The notes under the pieces are model-generated. The model saw nothing but the letters and a program-made list of their open reading frames with translations. It was not told where the DNA came from and made no database searches. Positions 8,501 through 18,008 of a stretch of DNA of 64,000 nt are shown here, one piece after another (position 1 is the stretch's first letter; every line of letters starts with the position of its first letter). This DNA comes from Candidatus Trichofilum aggregatum (GTDB lineage Bacteria > Chloroflexota > Anaerolineae > Promineifilales > Promineifilaceae): positions 24,505 through 88,504 of the forward strand of contig JADJUV010000019.1 of the NCBI GenBank assembly GCA_016716885.1, read 5' to 3'. The position numbers and the translations under genes are program-made.

Positions 8501-8618
8501 ACATACATCCGATGTGGTCAGCATAACACGGCCCATTTGCTCTCGGAGTAAACAGCGGGTGAAAAGAAGCTGTAAAGTTGGTTACAGGGTGAAGATGCAC
8601 AATCCCAATAGTGCCCGG

Positions 8619-8624
8619 TATAAT
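8619..8624 (+). promoter_or_regulatory. -10 box (TATAAT) just upstream of trmB
   Basis: A perfect TATAAT ends 7 nt before the ATG at 8632. The transcript would then start at or very near the start codon, giving a leaderless mRNA. No good -35 is seen at 17 bp, so this is suggestive only. Confidence 0.4.
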
Positions 8625-8631
8625 CGGTTTT

Positions 8632-9630
8632 ATGCATAGGTATAGTCTGGATACGTTTTCTTCCCATTGGCCGGTTGATTGGGAACAAGAATTTGGTCGT
8701 ACCGGGCCATTGGTAATGGAAATTGGCTTTGGCAATGCTGATTTTCTCATTCATCAGGCCCACTCGCGGCCGCAAACCAACTTCATCGGCCTGGAAGTCT
8801 CCCTGCCTTCCCTCCGCAAAGCGGAAAGCAAAATCACCCAGGCTGGACTAACCAATGTGCGGGTCTTGCATAACCCGGCCGACATGGTTTTATGGTTGTT
8901 GGTGCGGCCGCAAAGCCTTGACGGTATCACCATTAACTTCCCCGACCCCTGGCCCAAACATATTTTGCGCCGCGTGGTCAACGAACGTTTTCTCCACCTG
9001 GCTGCCAACAGGATGAAACCAGGGGCTTTCCTGGACATCGCCACCGACCACCCTGATTACATTCCCTGGGTCATTGAGCATCTGGAACGCACCCCGTACT
9101 TCGTCAGTCGCCGCCCCACAACCTTTATCACGCAAGACGATGAGCGGTTCCGTACCAAGTACGAACAGATTGCGCTGGACGAGGGACGGGTGTGTCATTA
9201 TTTTCACTGGCAGAGGAACGAGGTCGCGGCCGCGGACGAATTTCCCCTGCCTCAGGAGCAACCCATGCCCCACGTCATCGTGCAATCCCCCCTGGCCCCC
9301 CAAGATTTGGTCAAGCAATTTGAGCGCCAGCGCCATCAACAAGGCCAGATGTTTATCAGCCTGGACGAAATGTTCCAATCCACCCGCACCGGGGCCTTGC
9401 TGGTGGAAACCTACATTCACGAAGATGCCCTGACCCAGCGGGTTGGCCTCACCATTCATCAACGGGACGGCAACCGCTACATTGTTGGTCTCCATGAATT
9501 AGGCTTCCCCCGCCCCACACCCGGTGTCCAACTGGCTATTCGTTCCGTGGCTGAGTGGCTCTGCTCCCTACACCCCGAAAACCAGGTTCTCAGCCACAAC
9601 CTCAACCCTACCGTTACCCAAGATCGTTGA
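8632..9630 (+). CDS. trmB: tRNA (guanine-N7)-methyltransferase with C-terminal extension
   Basis: Transfers a methyl group from S-adenosylmethionine to N7 of G46 in tRNA. The N-terminal ~210 residues carry the TrmB signature: SAM-binding VMEIGFGNADFL, NFIGLEV and the family motif NFPDPWPKHILRRVVN. About 120 further residues (after HWQRNE) form an extension beyond the usual 210-240 residue enzyme, with no motif I recognise. I chose ATG 8632 because the fold begins there and because of the TATAAT at 8619. A GTG at 8611 is in frame. cysS follows after 64 bp on the same strand, so co-transcription is plausible. Confidence 0.85.
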   Translation: MHRYSLDTFSSHWPVDWEQEFGRTGPLVMEIGFGNADFLIHQAHSRPQTNFIGLEVSLPSLRKAESKITQAGLTNVRVLHNPADMVLWLLVRPQSLDGITINFPDPWPKHILRRVVNERFLHLAANRMKPGAFLDIATDHPDYIPWVIEHLERTPYFVSRRPTTFITQDDERFRTKYEQIALDEGRVCHYFHWQRNEVAAADEFPLPQEQPMPHVIVQSPLAPQDLVKQFERQRHQQGQMFISLDEMFQSTRTGALLVETYIHEDALTQRVGLTIHQRDGNRYIVGLHELGFPRPTPGVQLAIRSVAEWLCSLHPENQVLSHNLNPTVTQDR

Positions 9631-9694
9631 TAAACGGTGTATTCGTGTAAGTGTATGGATGTAGACTCCTACACCCATCACTCCCCTTCTCCCT

Positions 9695-11101
9695 ATGCTC
9701 AAACTACATAACACCCTCACCCGCGCCATAGACCCCTTTGTGCCGCTTGAACCGGGCAAAGTTGGGTTATACACCTGTGGTTTTACTGTCTACAACTACG
9801 CCCATATCGGTAATTTGCGCACCTATATTTTTGAAGACATTCTGCGCCGCGCCCTCATCTTTTTTGGTTATGAAGTCAAGCACGTCATGAACGTCACCGA
9901 TGTTGGTCATCTGGTTTCTGATGCCGATGAGGGTGAGGACAAGATGGCCGTGGGGGCACGGCGTATGGGCAAATCGGCCTGGGAGTTGGCCGATTTTTAT
10001 TGGCAGGCGTTCAAACAAGATATGGTGCGCCTGAATCTGCTGGAACCGCACATCTGGTGCAAGGCCACCGATCACATTGCCGAACAGATTGCCCTGGTGC
10101 AACAGCTAGAAGCGAAAGGTTACACCTATGTTTTGGCCGATGGGGTCTATTTTGATACCGCTAAACTGGATGATTACGGCAAACTGGCCCGGCTAGATGT
10201 CGCCGGATTGCAGGCTGGGGCACGCATCGAAATGGGTGACAAACGTCAACCCACCGATTTTGCCCTGTGGAAATTTTCGCCGCCGGATCAACAGCGGGAT
10301 ATGGAGTGGCCTAGCCCCTGGGGCGTGGGTTTTCCCGGTTGGCACATCGAATGTTCGGCCATGGCCCTGAAATATCTGGGCGAGCGGTTTGATATTCATT
10401 GCGGCGGCATTGATCATATTCCGGTGCATCACACCAACGAAATTGCCCAGACGGAGAGTGCCACCGGGCAAAAGCCGTGGGTGAACTGGTGGCTCCATGG
10501 CGAATTTTTGATTATCGCCCCGGATGAGTCCGGTGAAGAAGTGAAGATGTCGAAGTCGAGGGATAATTTCCTGACCCTGGAGTATCTGTTGGAAAAGGGA
10601 TATGACCCGCTGGCCTATCGTTATTTCTGCCTGAATGGTCATTATCGTTCGCCGTTGTCTTTTTCCTGGAGTGGGTTGGACGCGGCCGCGAACGCCTTCT
10701 CCCGCTTCAAACACCATGTATTAACCTTACAGGGCCAGTCCCAGGCCGATGCCCCCCTGGCCGAAGCCCACTTCCACGATTTTCAACAAGCGGTGGCTGA
10801 CGACCTGAACATGCCACGTGCGCTGGCGGCGATGTGGGGTCTGTTGCGGGATGGGGCTGTGCCCGCGGCCGCGAAATATGCCACCCTCTTAGCGATGGAT
10901 GTGGTTTTGGGGTTTGATATTGCCCATTTAAAAGCGGACGAAGTAGCTGTGCCCGATGAAGTGATGGCGTTGGTGGCGGAGCGTGCGGCCGCGCGCCAAT
11001 CACGCGATTGGTCCCGTGCCGATGAAATCCGCCAGCAAATCACGGCTATGGGTTACACCCTGGAAGACACCCCCGCTGGCCCCAAAGTAAAACGGATATG
11101 A
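9695..11101 (+). CDS. cysS: Cysteinyl-tRNA synthetase
   Basis: Charges tRNA-Cys with cysteine in the cytoplasm. Class I signatures are clear: a HIGH-like AHIGN after the zinc cysteine in CGFTVYNY, the zinc-site region HIECSAMA with GGIDHIPVHHTNE, and KMSKS in EVKMSKSRDN. 468 residues, normal for the family. The C-terminal anticodon-binding part ends in AMGYTLEDTPAGPKVKRI, typical of CysRS. The start ATG at 9695 has no strong ribosome site. The frame is unbroken. Confidence 0.95.
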   Translation: MLKLHNTLTRAIDPFVPLEPGKVGLYTCGFTVYNYAHIGNLRTYIFEDILRRALIFFGYEVKHVMNVTDVGHLVSDADEGEDKMAVGARRMGKSAWELADFYWQAFKQDMVRLNLLEPHIWCKATDHIAEQIALVQQLEAKGYTYVLADGVYFDTAKLDDYGKLARLDVAGLQAGARIEMGDKRQPTDFALWKFSPPDQQRDMEWPSPWGVGFPGWHIECSAMALKYLGERFDIHCGGIDHIPVHHTNEIAQTESATGQKPWVNWWLHGEFLIIAPDESGEEVKMSKSRDNFLTLEYLLEKGYDPLAYRYFCLNGHYRSPLSFSWSGLDAAANAFSRFKHHVLTLQGQSQADAPLAEAHFHDFQQAVADDLNMPRALAAMWGLLRDGAVPAAAKYATLLAMDVVLGFDIAHLKADEVAVPDEVMALVAERAAARQSRDWSRADEIRQQITAMGYTLEDTPAGPKVKRI

Positions 11102-11107
11102 CCATAC

Positions 11108-11191
11108 AGCCCCTCACCCTGGCCCTCTTCCCCCAGGGGCGAGGGAATTGACACCCTTCTCCCTGCGAGGGAGAAGGGCTGGGGATGAGGG
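11108..11191. repeat. CCCTCACCC...GGATGAGGG intergenic hairpin, copy 2
   Basis: Same ~80 bp imperfect palindrome as 7071-7152, placed 7 bp after the cysS stop, where it could also act as a transcript-end hairpin. Confidence 0.65.
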
Positions 11192-11251
11192 AAATTAATA
11201 AAGCACAGGCCTTGGTACTCAAAATCTGAGTTAAGTGGCGTTTTTTACTTC

Positions 11252-11947
11252 ATGTTGGATTATTCCTCGCTCGATCAACTTCATGCTGAGATGCACGCCT
11301 GCCGCCGCTGTGTTGAGGCTGGTTATGACATAGCGCCGGGTGCGATTTTCTCCCCTGGTGATGAAACCCGGCGGGTGATACTCATTGGGCAGGCCCCCGG
11401 TGTCACTGAAGTAACGGCCCGCCGACCGTTTAATGCGGGTAGCGGCCGCAGACTATTCCAATGGCTTGGTGAAGCAGGCTGGGACGAAACAGCCTTTCGC
11501 CAACGTCACCGAATGACCGCCGTCACCAAATGTTATCCCGGCAAAAGTGGCAACGGCAAAGGGGACCGGGTTCCTAGCAAAGCGGAACAAGCCCTCTGCC
11601 GCCCTTTTTTAGAGCGGGAAATCGCCCTGGTTAACCCCCGGCTCATCCTATTGGTAGGGGGTCTGGCTATCAAACTGTTTTACCCGGATAATGCCCGGTT
11701 GGAAGAAATTATTGGCACAGCGGCCTATTTCCCTCCCGAAGCCTTAACCCAGCCGGTGAATTTTGATTGGGGGCAGGCCGAGTGGCCGGTTAAATTTGAT
11801 AAAGAGAAGGGAGAACGCGGCCGCTGGATTGTCCCCTTGCCCCACCCATCCGGGGCCAGCTTGTGGCCCAACAAACCGGCCAATCAAGCCCTTATCCAAC
11901 AAGCGGTTGCTCTATTAAGGGATATGCGTCTGGCCCTTGATCTTTAA
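11252..11947 (+). CDS. Uracil-DNA glycosylase superfamily protein
   Basis: 231 residues. The order of motifs matches family 4/5 type uracil-DNA glycosylases: an N-terminal CRRC pair (possible Fe-S ligands with later cysteines in KCYPGK and ALCRPF), the active-site loop GQAPGVTE, PFNAGSGRRLFQWL, ILLVGGLA, and a C-terminal LPHPSGAS matching the HPS motif. It would remove uracil or related lesions from DNA. The exact family is uncertain because the first motif has Gln where family 4 usually has Glu (GEAPG). The frame ends at the edge of a 20-base A tract. Confidence 0.75.
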   Translation: MLDYSSLDQLHAEMHACRRCVEAGYDIAPGAIFSPGDETRRVILIGQAPGVTEVTARRPFNAGSGRRLFQWLGEAGWDETAFRQRHRMTAVTKCYPGKSGNGKGDRVPSKAEQALCRPFLEREIALVNPRLILLVGGLAIKLFYPDNARLEEIIGTAAYFPPEALTQPVNFDWGQAEWPVKFDKEKGERGRWIVPLPHPSGASLWPNKPANQALIQQAVALLRDMRLALDL

Positions 11948-12010
11948 AAAAAAAAAAAAAAAAAGTGAAACCAAACCACCGAAAAAAAAGAAAAAGAAAA
12001 GAAGACACGA
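11946..12010. other. A-rich low-complexity tract
   Basis: A run of about 20 A, then AAAG-rich sequence up to the start of the next gene. Homopolymer length is uncertain here. Confidence 0.6.
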
Positions 12011-12040
12011 AGCGCCCCGCGGGCAACCAGGTAAAACCCC

Positions 12041-13135
12041 ATGTCAATTTCCTCTAAAACTCTCGATACCATTACCGACCTTGTCCGAGCCAAAGCGGAA
12101 GCTCAGGCTTTTTCTGGCGTTGTGCAGTTGCAACACGGGAATATAACCTTGTGGCAGGAAGCCTTTGGTTATGCTAATCGCGCCTGGAGCATACCCAACA
12201 CCCCTCAAATGCGGTTCCGGGTGGCTTCTATCGGCAAGATGTTTACAGCGGTGGCGGTGCTCCAACTGATTGATGAAGGGCGTCTGAGTCTGGAATCTCG
12301 TTTGCTGGATTGTTTACCTCTGCCGGAAACCACCATTCCGCCCGAAACAACCATCTTTCAACTGTTGACCATGACCTCAGGGGTGGCGGATTGGTTTGAG
12401 GAGTCTGACGAATGGGAAGCACAGTGGGCAGAACTGCGCCGCACGACGCCTTTGTATCTTTTGCGCCAGAACCGGGATTATTTGCCGCTGTTTAGCCAGA
12501 AACCACCGGCTGGTCCGCCGGGGGTGTATCGGTATAGCAATGCCAGCTATATTTTGTTGGGGCTGGTATTGGAGCAGATAACGGGATTGACCTATGCGGA
12601 GGTGATACAGCAGCGGGTGTTCGCGGCCGCGCACATGACACACTCCGGTTTCTGGGGGTTAGCCGAGGTGGTTGAAGCGGTGGCTGAAGGGTACATTCCC
12701 CAAGAGGGTGCCGATGAGATTATCACCGGTTGGCAAAGGAATGTGTATGAAACAACCCCGGACGCGGCCGCGGATGGTGGTGCCACCTCTACCGCGCACG
12801 ACCTGCTTCGCTTTATTCAAGCCTTACAAAACGGCCAACTTCTCTCCCCCACGCTCACCCAGGCCATGCTGACGCCCCAGGTACTAACCGATACCGAGCT
12901 TTTTCGCGGTTATGGGTGGTATTACGGGTATGGCAACGCCTTCCTGCTCAACGAGCACAACCAGATTGTGCGTTATGGTCACACTGGCGAAGAAGCCGGT
13001 GTCAGTTGCCGCCTGTACCATTACCCGGCTTTGTCGTTAGATGTCGTCATTTTGGGTAACCAGAGCAACTGTGCCGGGGCAGTTGGCTGGGCCATTCATG
13101 ATGCTCTTGTCAGTGAGGCCACAACATCCGTTTAA
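12041..13135 (+). CDS. Serine hydrolase, beta-lactamase class C / S12 family
   Basis: 364 residues. Penicillin-binding-protein-like fold motifs are present: SxxK in VASIGKMFTAVAVLQLIDEG (Ser about residue 64), YxN in YRYSNASYILLGLVLEQITG and HTG in VRYGHTGEEAG. No signal peptide or lipobox is seen, so a cytoplasmic esterase or peptidase role is more likely than beta-lactam resistance. The substrate cannot be predicted. The start ATG follows the A-rich tract with a weak AGGTAAAACCCC site. It stands alone, with a strong hairpin about 100 bp after the stop. Confidence 0.8.
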   Translation: MSISSKTLDTITDLVRAKAEAQAFSGVVQLQHGNITLWQEAFGYANRAWSIPNTPQMRFRVASIGKMFTAVAVLQLIDEGRLSLESRLLDCLPLPETTIPPETTIFQLLTMTSGVADWFEESDEWEAQWAELRRTTPLYLLRQNRDYLPLFSQKPPAGPPGVYRYSNASYILLGLVLEQITGLTYAEVIQQRVFAAAHMTHSGFWGLAEVVEAVAEGYIPQEGADEIITGWQRNVYETTPDAAADGGATSTAHDLLRFIQALQNGQLLSPTLTQAMLTPQVLTDTELFRGYGWYYGYGNAFLLNEHNQIVRYGHTGEEAGVSCRLYHYPALSLDVVILGNQSNCAGAVGWAIHDALVSEATTSV

Positions 13136-13234
13136 TCATTCAGGAGCCACCGGTGTCGGAATCTGCTCCGCACCGATGATGAGGGTCTATTTTAGAACTA
13201 TAGCTGTTCAGATAATCATTTGGGGTCTTGGTTC

Positions 13235-13284
13235 GTAGTGACCGCTTTAGCGGGCTAGCACCAGCCCGCTAAAGCGGTCACTAC
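13235..13284. repeat. Perfect 22-bp stem hairpin
   Basis: Arms 13235-13256 and 13263-13284 are perfectly complementary around a 6-nt loop. The inner CGCTTTAGCGGG sequence recurs in part at 17725-17760 and 31050, so this is a dispersed palindrome. It may also stop transcription from the upstream gene, although no T run follows. Confidence 0.7.
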
Positions 13285-13317
13285 AAGCAGAATCTTTTTC
13301 TTGAAAGCGATCGTACC

Positions 13318-13686
13318 GTTTTACGAAAGGTGGACATATGTTTTTATGACAAGTCTTGACCATTCGTTTGTCGCCGGAAACCCCCACCCCTAACCCCCCC
13401 TTCCCCCTTGTTGATTAAATTATTAATCGGGTAATGAGTGGATTCTCCCATCCCCCTACCCCTTCCCGCTGGGAAGGGGGAAATACCAGGCAGGAGTGCC
13501 GGTTTTCGAGCGCGTCGGCGCGCTCGAAAACCGGCACTTTAGAAAGTTCCCCGCCCCTGGGGGCGGGGTTAGGGGTGGGGGAAACCGGGTTACCTGACTA
13601 TTTTTTTAAACTACAACCGGGAAGGGGGGTCAGGGGGATGGGTCTTCCGACTAAACCGGCTAAGGACTTGTGTAAAGCTGTACTAG
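13318..13686. repeat. Dispersed repeat family A, copy 3 (longest)
   Basis: Left end TTTTACGAAAGGTGGACAT and TCGTTTGTCGCCGGAAA. Right end GGGTCTTCCGACT and GTAAAGCTGTACTAG. The left end is shared with copy 6 at 43578 and the right end with copies 2 and 6. Inside sits a perfect 20-bp stem with TCGG loop (arms 13495-13514 and 13519-13538). No open frame of note. Confidence 0.7.
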
Positions 13687-13777
13687 TTTATCCGGTGAAT
13701 ATGGCTGAACAGGTTCGTTTGCGCTAAAATGCACAAAGGCATTGATAGCCAAAACTATTACTTGTGAGGTAGCTTCC

Positions 13778-14805
13778 TTGAAGAACATTATGGTCACTGG
13801 GGGGCGGGTTTCATTGGGGCTAATTTTGTCCTCTATGTGCGCCGTACCCATCCTGAATATAACCTTATCGTTTACGACAAACTCACCTACGCGGGCAATC
13901 TAGACAATTTACTCGATGTTTCGGATGATCCTCAGTACACGTTTGTGCGCGGGGATATTAGTGACGCGGCCGCGGTCGAGGCCACCATCAAACAACACAA
14001 CATTGACACCATCGTCAATTTTGCCGCCGAAACCCACGTAGACCGCTCCATCATGGACCCCGATGCCTTTATTCGCACCGGCGTTTATGGAACCTATGTC
14101 CTGCTGGAAGCCACCCGCAAACTGGGGCTAGAGCGCTACCACCAGATCAGCACCGACGAGGTATATGGACACATTCCGCACGGCTATTCTAGTGTCGAAA
14201 CAGACAAACTAGAGCCACGTAGCCCCTATTCGGCCAGCAAGGCGGGTGGTGATTTATTGGTCTACTCCTATTTCATCACCTATGGTCTGCCGGTCACAAT
14301 TACTCGTGGTTCCAACAACATCGGCCCCTACCAATACCCGGAAAAAGCTGTGCCCCTTTTCGCCACCAACGCCATTGATAACCTGCCCTTACCCCTCTAC
14401 GGCGATGGTCGCCAGATGCGTGAATATCAATATGTGGAAGATCATTGTGAAGCCATTGACCTGGTGCTGCACAATGGGGTTTTGGGTGAAACGTACAACG
14501 TGGGCACCGGGTATGAGATGGAAAATGTGGAGATGGTGCGGATATTGCTGGAGACGTTGGATCGCCCTAGCTCGCTCATTCGCCATGTGGAAGATAGGGC
14601 CGGGCATGATCGTCGCTACAGCCTGAATATCAGCAAGATGCAGGCGTTGGGTTGGCAACCGCGCCACACGGCTGAGGAAGCCATTCGCAAGACGGCCCAC
14701 TGGTATGCCGCCAATGAATGGTGGTGGCGTAAGATTAAGTCGGGTGAGTTTAAACAATATTATGAAGCGCAGTACGGTGAACGACTGCGTAAAACGAATG
14801 GATAA
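13778..14805 (+). CDS. rfbB: dTDP-glucose 4,6-dehydratase (apparent frameshift near the start)
   Basis: Converts dTDP-glucose to dTDP-4-keto-6-deoxyglucose for surface polysaccharide sugars. It is an extended SDR with YDKLTYAGNL, FAAETHVDRS, the TDEVYG active-site region, YSASKAGGD (Tyr/Lys pair) and TRGSNNIGPYQYPEK. The natural N-terminus KNIMVTGG-GFIGANFV is split: the TTG start at 13778 (GAGGT upstream) is one base out of frame with the main body, and the break lies in a six-G run at 13799-13804. One missing G would restore the Rossmann GGxGxxG motif, so a base-call error is likely. No other dTDP-sugar genes are adjacent. Confidence 0.85.
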
Positions 14806-14864
14806 GCCGACGGGAAAAGAGGATTTTTCACAACGTAACAAACAATGTGCAATAGGGAGGAGAA

Positions 14865-16001
14865 ATGAGTGACGCGAAAGGATTACAAGGGGTGGCAGTC
14901 GCTGACACCTCTTTGAGCCGGGTGAGTGGGGATATTGGTGAACTGATCATCCGGGGTTACCAGATAGCTGATTTGGGCGCGCATGTGACCTATGAAGAAG
15001 CGGTTTATCTGTTATGGTACGATGTTCTGCCGACTGCGACCCAACTTGAGACGTTCAAAGCGACCTTGGCCGCTACCAGGGTCATTCCTACTGAATTATT
15101 GGACCTGTTGAAGCAATTTCCTCAAACGGCCCACCCGATGGCGGTGTTACGTTCGGCGGTCAGTTTGTTGGGATTGTATGATCCCCAGGCGGACGATATT
15201 CGCCTTGCCGGAGCACGGGAAAAGGCGTTGCGGCTGGTAGCCCAGTTACCCACGATGGTGGCTGCCTGGGAACGGATTCGCCAGGGCAAAGAAGTGGTAG
15301 CGCCCCAGGCCGATTTGGGTCACGCGGCTAATTTTCTTTATATGATGAATGGTGCCGAACCGAATCAGGATGCGGTGAAGGCGTTGGATGCTTATCTGGT
15401 GCTGTTGATTGACCATGATTTTAATGCTTCGACGTTTTCGGCGCGGGTGACGACGGGGACGAGTGCTGATATGTACTCGGCGATTACGACTGCATTGGGT
15501 ACGCTGAAGGGGCCAGCCCACGGTGGGGCCAATCAGAAGGCCATGGAGCAATTTTTGGCCGCGGCCGCGACCGGTGATGTGGCCCAATGGTATAACGACT
15601 TCCGGGATGCCGGGAACCGGGTCATGGGTATTGGTCACCGGGAATATAAGGTGGAAGACCCCAGAGCGCGGGTGTTGCGGCCGCTGGCCGAAAAAGTAGC
15701 CCTCACCAGTGGCAACGGTCGCTGGTATGACATCGCTTCCCAAATTGAGAAACTCACCCGGCAGGATGACTATTTTGTCAGTCGTAACCTCTATGCCAAT
15801 GTCGATTATTATTCCGCGGTGGTGTTGTACATGCTGAATATCCCCGTAGACCAGTTTACCTGTGTCTTTGCCATTAGCCGGGTGGCGGGTTGGACGGGCC
15901 ATGTGCTGGAACAACTGGCGAACAACCGGCTCATCCGGCCCCAGGCGAATTACACCGGCCAGACGGGTCGCCAGGTGGTACCACTGGCCGAACGTGAGTA
16001 A
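14865..16001 (+). CDS. Citrate synthase family protein
   Basis: Condenses acetyl-CoA with oxaloacetate (or a related 2-oxoacid). 378 residues, the length of small bacterial citrate/2-methylcitrate synthases. The catalytic triad is visible: His219 in GPAHGGAN, His258 in MGIGHREYK and Asp314 in ANVDYYSA. C-terminal RVAGWTGHVLEQ and RPQANYTG match CoA and substrate contacts. GGGAGGAG lies 8 nt upstream of the ATG. Motifs do not tell citrate from methylcitrate synthase. A terminator follows at 16179. Confidence 0.9.
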   Translation: MSDAKGLQGVAVADTSLSRVSGDIGELIIRGYQIADLGAHVTYEEAVYLLWYDVLPTATQLETFKATLAATRVIPTELLDLLKQFPQTAHPMAVLRSAVSLLGLYDPQADDIRLAGAREKALRLVAQLPTMVAAWERIRQGKEVVAPQADLGHAANFLYMMNGAEPNQDAVKALDAYLVLLIDHDFNASTFSARVTTGTSADMYSAITTALGTLKGPAHGGANQKAMEQFLAAAATGDVAQWYNDFRDAGNRVMGIGHREYKVEDPRARVLRPLAEKVALTSGNGRWYDIASQIEKLTRQDDYFVSRNLYANVDYYSAVVLYMLNIPVDQFTCVFAISRVAGWTGHVLEQLANNRLIRPQANYTGQTGRQVVPLAERE

Positions 16002-16024
16002 CGCGGCCGCGATTTCTTATTTAC

Positions 16025-16120
16025 TCGACTCTGACGAAAACTTGGACGACCTCTGGAAATCTCTTAATCTCTCAGTCTCCAGAGGTCCCCACAAAAAACG
16101 CCCATGTCGAGTTATTTAGC
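16025..16120. repeat. Dispersed repeat family B, copy 2
   Basis: GACCTCTGGAAATCTC and GTCTCCAGAGGTC form the inverted ends, with CTCTTAAT/CTCTCAGT units between. AAAAAACGCC follows, as in the other copies. Confidence 0.65.
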
Positions 16121-16178
16121 CTTTTCTTAATGTCCGGTGCACGGGCTTAACAGGGAATAAGCTATTTGCTAAAGTCCT

Positions 16179-16216
16179 AACCTGCCGGGTAAAACCTTAT
16201 TCGGCAGGTTTTTTCT
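16179..16216 (+). terminator. Rho-independent terminator after citrate synthase
   Basis: A nine-bp stem AACCTGCCG (16179-16187) with CGGCAGGTT (16202-16210) is followed directly by a T-rich run. Confidence 0.85.
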
Positions 16217-16259
16217 TTTCTGCCAGCTTATCTTCTCAATGATGTTTTGGAAACCAACT

Positions 16260-17585
16260 ATGAAACACACATTTTTATTTTTGTTGTTTACGCTGTTTTT
16301 GGTGGCTTGCGGGGGCGAGGATGTGAATCCGGTGACGCCCCCGATTGCGCCTAGTTTTACTCCCGCGGCCGCAACCCCAGATAGTGCGGCCGCGATCAAC
16401 ACCTTACCCCCGCCCGAACTGACCGATTCCCAGGCCACCGTCCCCCCCGACCTGGCCCTTTCACCCACCCCCGCCGAACCTACGCTCACGGCGACCCCCG
16501 AACCCACCCCTGTCCCCACCATCCCATCCCAACAAGCCTTCAGCATTAACCTGGACCTGATCGTTGAGGGACTAATCAGCCCGGTGACGATGGCGCACGC
16601 CGGTGATGACCGGCTCTTCATCCTGGAACAGCGGGGCACCATTCGCATCCTTCAGAACGGGCAACTACTGGGGGATGACTTTTTGGATATTCAGGGGCGG
16701 GTGGGTGATTCAGCCAACGAGCAGGGTTTGTTGGGCATCGCCTTCCACCCGGACTATGCTAACAACGGTCGTTTTTTCCTGGATTACACCAACGATGCCG
16801 GTGATACGGTCATCAGTGAGTTTATGGTGACGGCCGATGCCAACCGGGCCGATGCCGACAGCGAACGGATTCTGTTGACCATTGATCAACCCTACGAAAA
16901 CCACAACGGCGGCCAGCTTCAGTTTGGGCCAGATGGGTTTTTGTACATTGGCATGGGTGATGGCGGTAGTCAGGCTGATCCAGAGGGGAATGGGCAAAAT
17001 ACGGACGCCCTGCTGGGCAAGATTTTGCGCCTGGATGTGGATAATGGGTTGCCCTATGCCATTCCGGCCGATAATCCCTATGTCAACGGGGGCGGCCGCC
17101 TGGAAATTTGGGCCATTGGCTTGCGTAATCCCTGGCGTTTCAGCTTTGATCGGTTGACAAACGATTTGTTCATTGCCGATGTGGGGCAGGATTCGTTTGA
17201 GGAAGTGAGCTTCTATCCGGCTGGTTCGCCGGGAGGAGCCAACTTTGGCTGGAATATCATGGAAGGTTGGACTTGTTTTAATAGTTCCAACTGCAACACG
17301 GATGGCCTGATTCAGCCCATTACGGTTTATGGCCGTGATGAGGGCTGTTCCATCACGGGGGGGTATATGTATCGGGGCACGGAATACCCCGCGCTCTATG
17401 GTAACTATTTCTTTGCCGATTTTTGTTTTGGTACGGTGTGGGGTCTGTTCCCGATGGAAGGAAACTGGCTCAAAACAACGGTCACCCCGCAAACGTTGTT
17501 GCAAATTACCAGCTTCGGCGAAGATGTGAATGGTGAATTGTATGTCTTGAGTCGCCTGGGCGGGGTGTACCGGGTAACGGAGTAA
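16260..17585 (+). CDS. PQQ-dependent sugar dehydrogenase lipoprotein (paralogue 1)
   Basis: 441 residues, glucose/sorbosone dehydrogenase type beta-propeller, predicted to oxidise an aldose outside the membrane using PQQ. From ATG 16260 it opens with a lipoprotein signal (FLLFTLFLVACGG, lipobox Cys19), then a Pro/Thr-rich linker to about residue 90. The family's HPDYANNG, the base-containing ENHNGG (His215), FGPDGFLYIGMGDGG, LRNPWRFSFD and ADVGQ motifs are all present. An in-frame ATG at 16239 would give a worse signal. First of three tandem paralogues. Confidence 0.88.
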   Translation: MKHTFLFLLFTLFLVACGGEDVNPVTPPIAPSFTPAAATPDSAAAINTLPPPELTDSQATVPPDLALSPTPAEPTLTATPEPTPVPTIPSQQAFSINLDLIVEGLISPVTMAHAGDDRLFILEQRGTIRILQNGQLLGDDFLDIQGRVGDSANEQGLLGIAFHPDYANNGRFFLDYTNDAGDTVISEFMVTADANRADADSERILLTIDQPYENHNGGQLQFGPDGFLYIGMGDGGSQADPEGNGQNTDALLGKILRLDVDNGLPYAIPADNPYVNGGGRLEIWAIGLRNPWRFSFDRLTNDLFIADVGQDSFEEVSFYPAGSPGGANFGWNIMEGWTCFNSSNCNTDGLIQPITVYGRDEGCSITGGYMYRGTEYPALYGNYFFADFCFGTVWGLFPMEGNWLKTTVTPQTLLQITSFGEDVNGELYVLSRLGGVYRVTE

Positions 17586-17630
17586 GGACGCTATACAGGT
17601 TCTCTGGCTTGGCGATTACCAGACCAGCTT

Positions 17631-17712
17631 GCCCTCACCCCCGGCCCCTCTCCCAAAGCGGGAGAGGGGAGATGGTTCCCTCTCCCTGGGGAGAGGGCTA
17701 GGGTGAGGGGCT
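17631..17712. repeat. CCCTCACCC...GGGTGAGGG intergenic hairpin, copy 3
   Basis: Same palindrome as at 7071 and 11108, with GGGGAGAGGG and CCCTCTCCC arms. The rest of 17586-18008 holds a partial GCTTTAGCGGG palindrome (17725-17760), family C copy 1 and no gene. Confidence 0.65.
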
Positions 17713-17909
17713 GTCCGGTTACAACGCTTTAGCGGGCCACCGTTGACCGGCTAAAGCCTCGATTCCGGACACGAATTCGCCTGGTTTCTGAGTAACAAAC
17801 GCTTCGGGGTGAACAACCCCTACACCCTGGTCATTTCAGGTAAACGGGATGCTTCGGCGGACCTCAGCATGACATCATTCAGTTGAAAATGTATCCCATA
17901 CTACTGGAG

Positions 17910-17992
17910 TTTAGAGCAAGAGGAGAGAGTGAGAGGAAATTACTCTGGAAAACCCTCTAGCTCTGGCTCTGAACTCTAAACTCAAGAACGAT
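17910..17992. repeat. Dispersed repeat family C, copy 1
   Basis: GAGTTTAGAGCAAGAG...GAGAG on the left and CTCTAGCTCTGGCTCTG with AACTCTAAACTC on the right form a palindrome built from hexamer units (GAGCTA/GAGCAA). Other copies: 19290, 24165, 36272, 53570 and 53810. Confidence 0.6.
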
Positions 17993-18008
17993 TACCAAGG
18001 AGTTTTCT

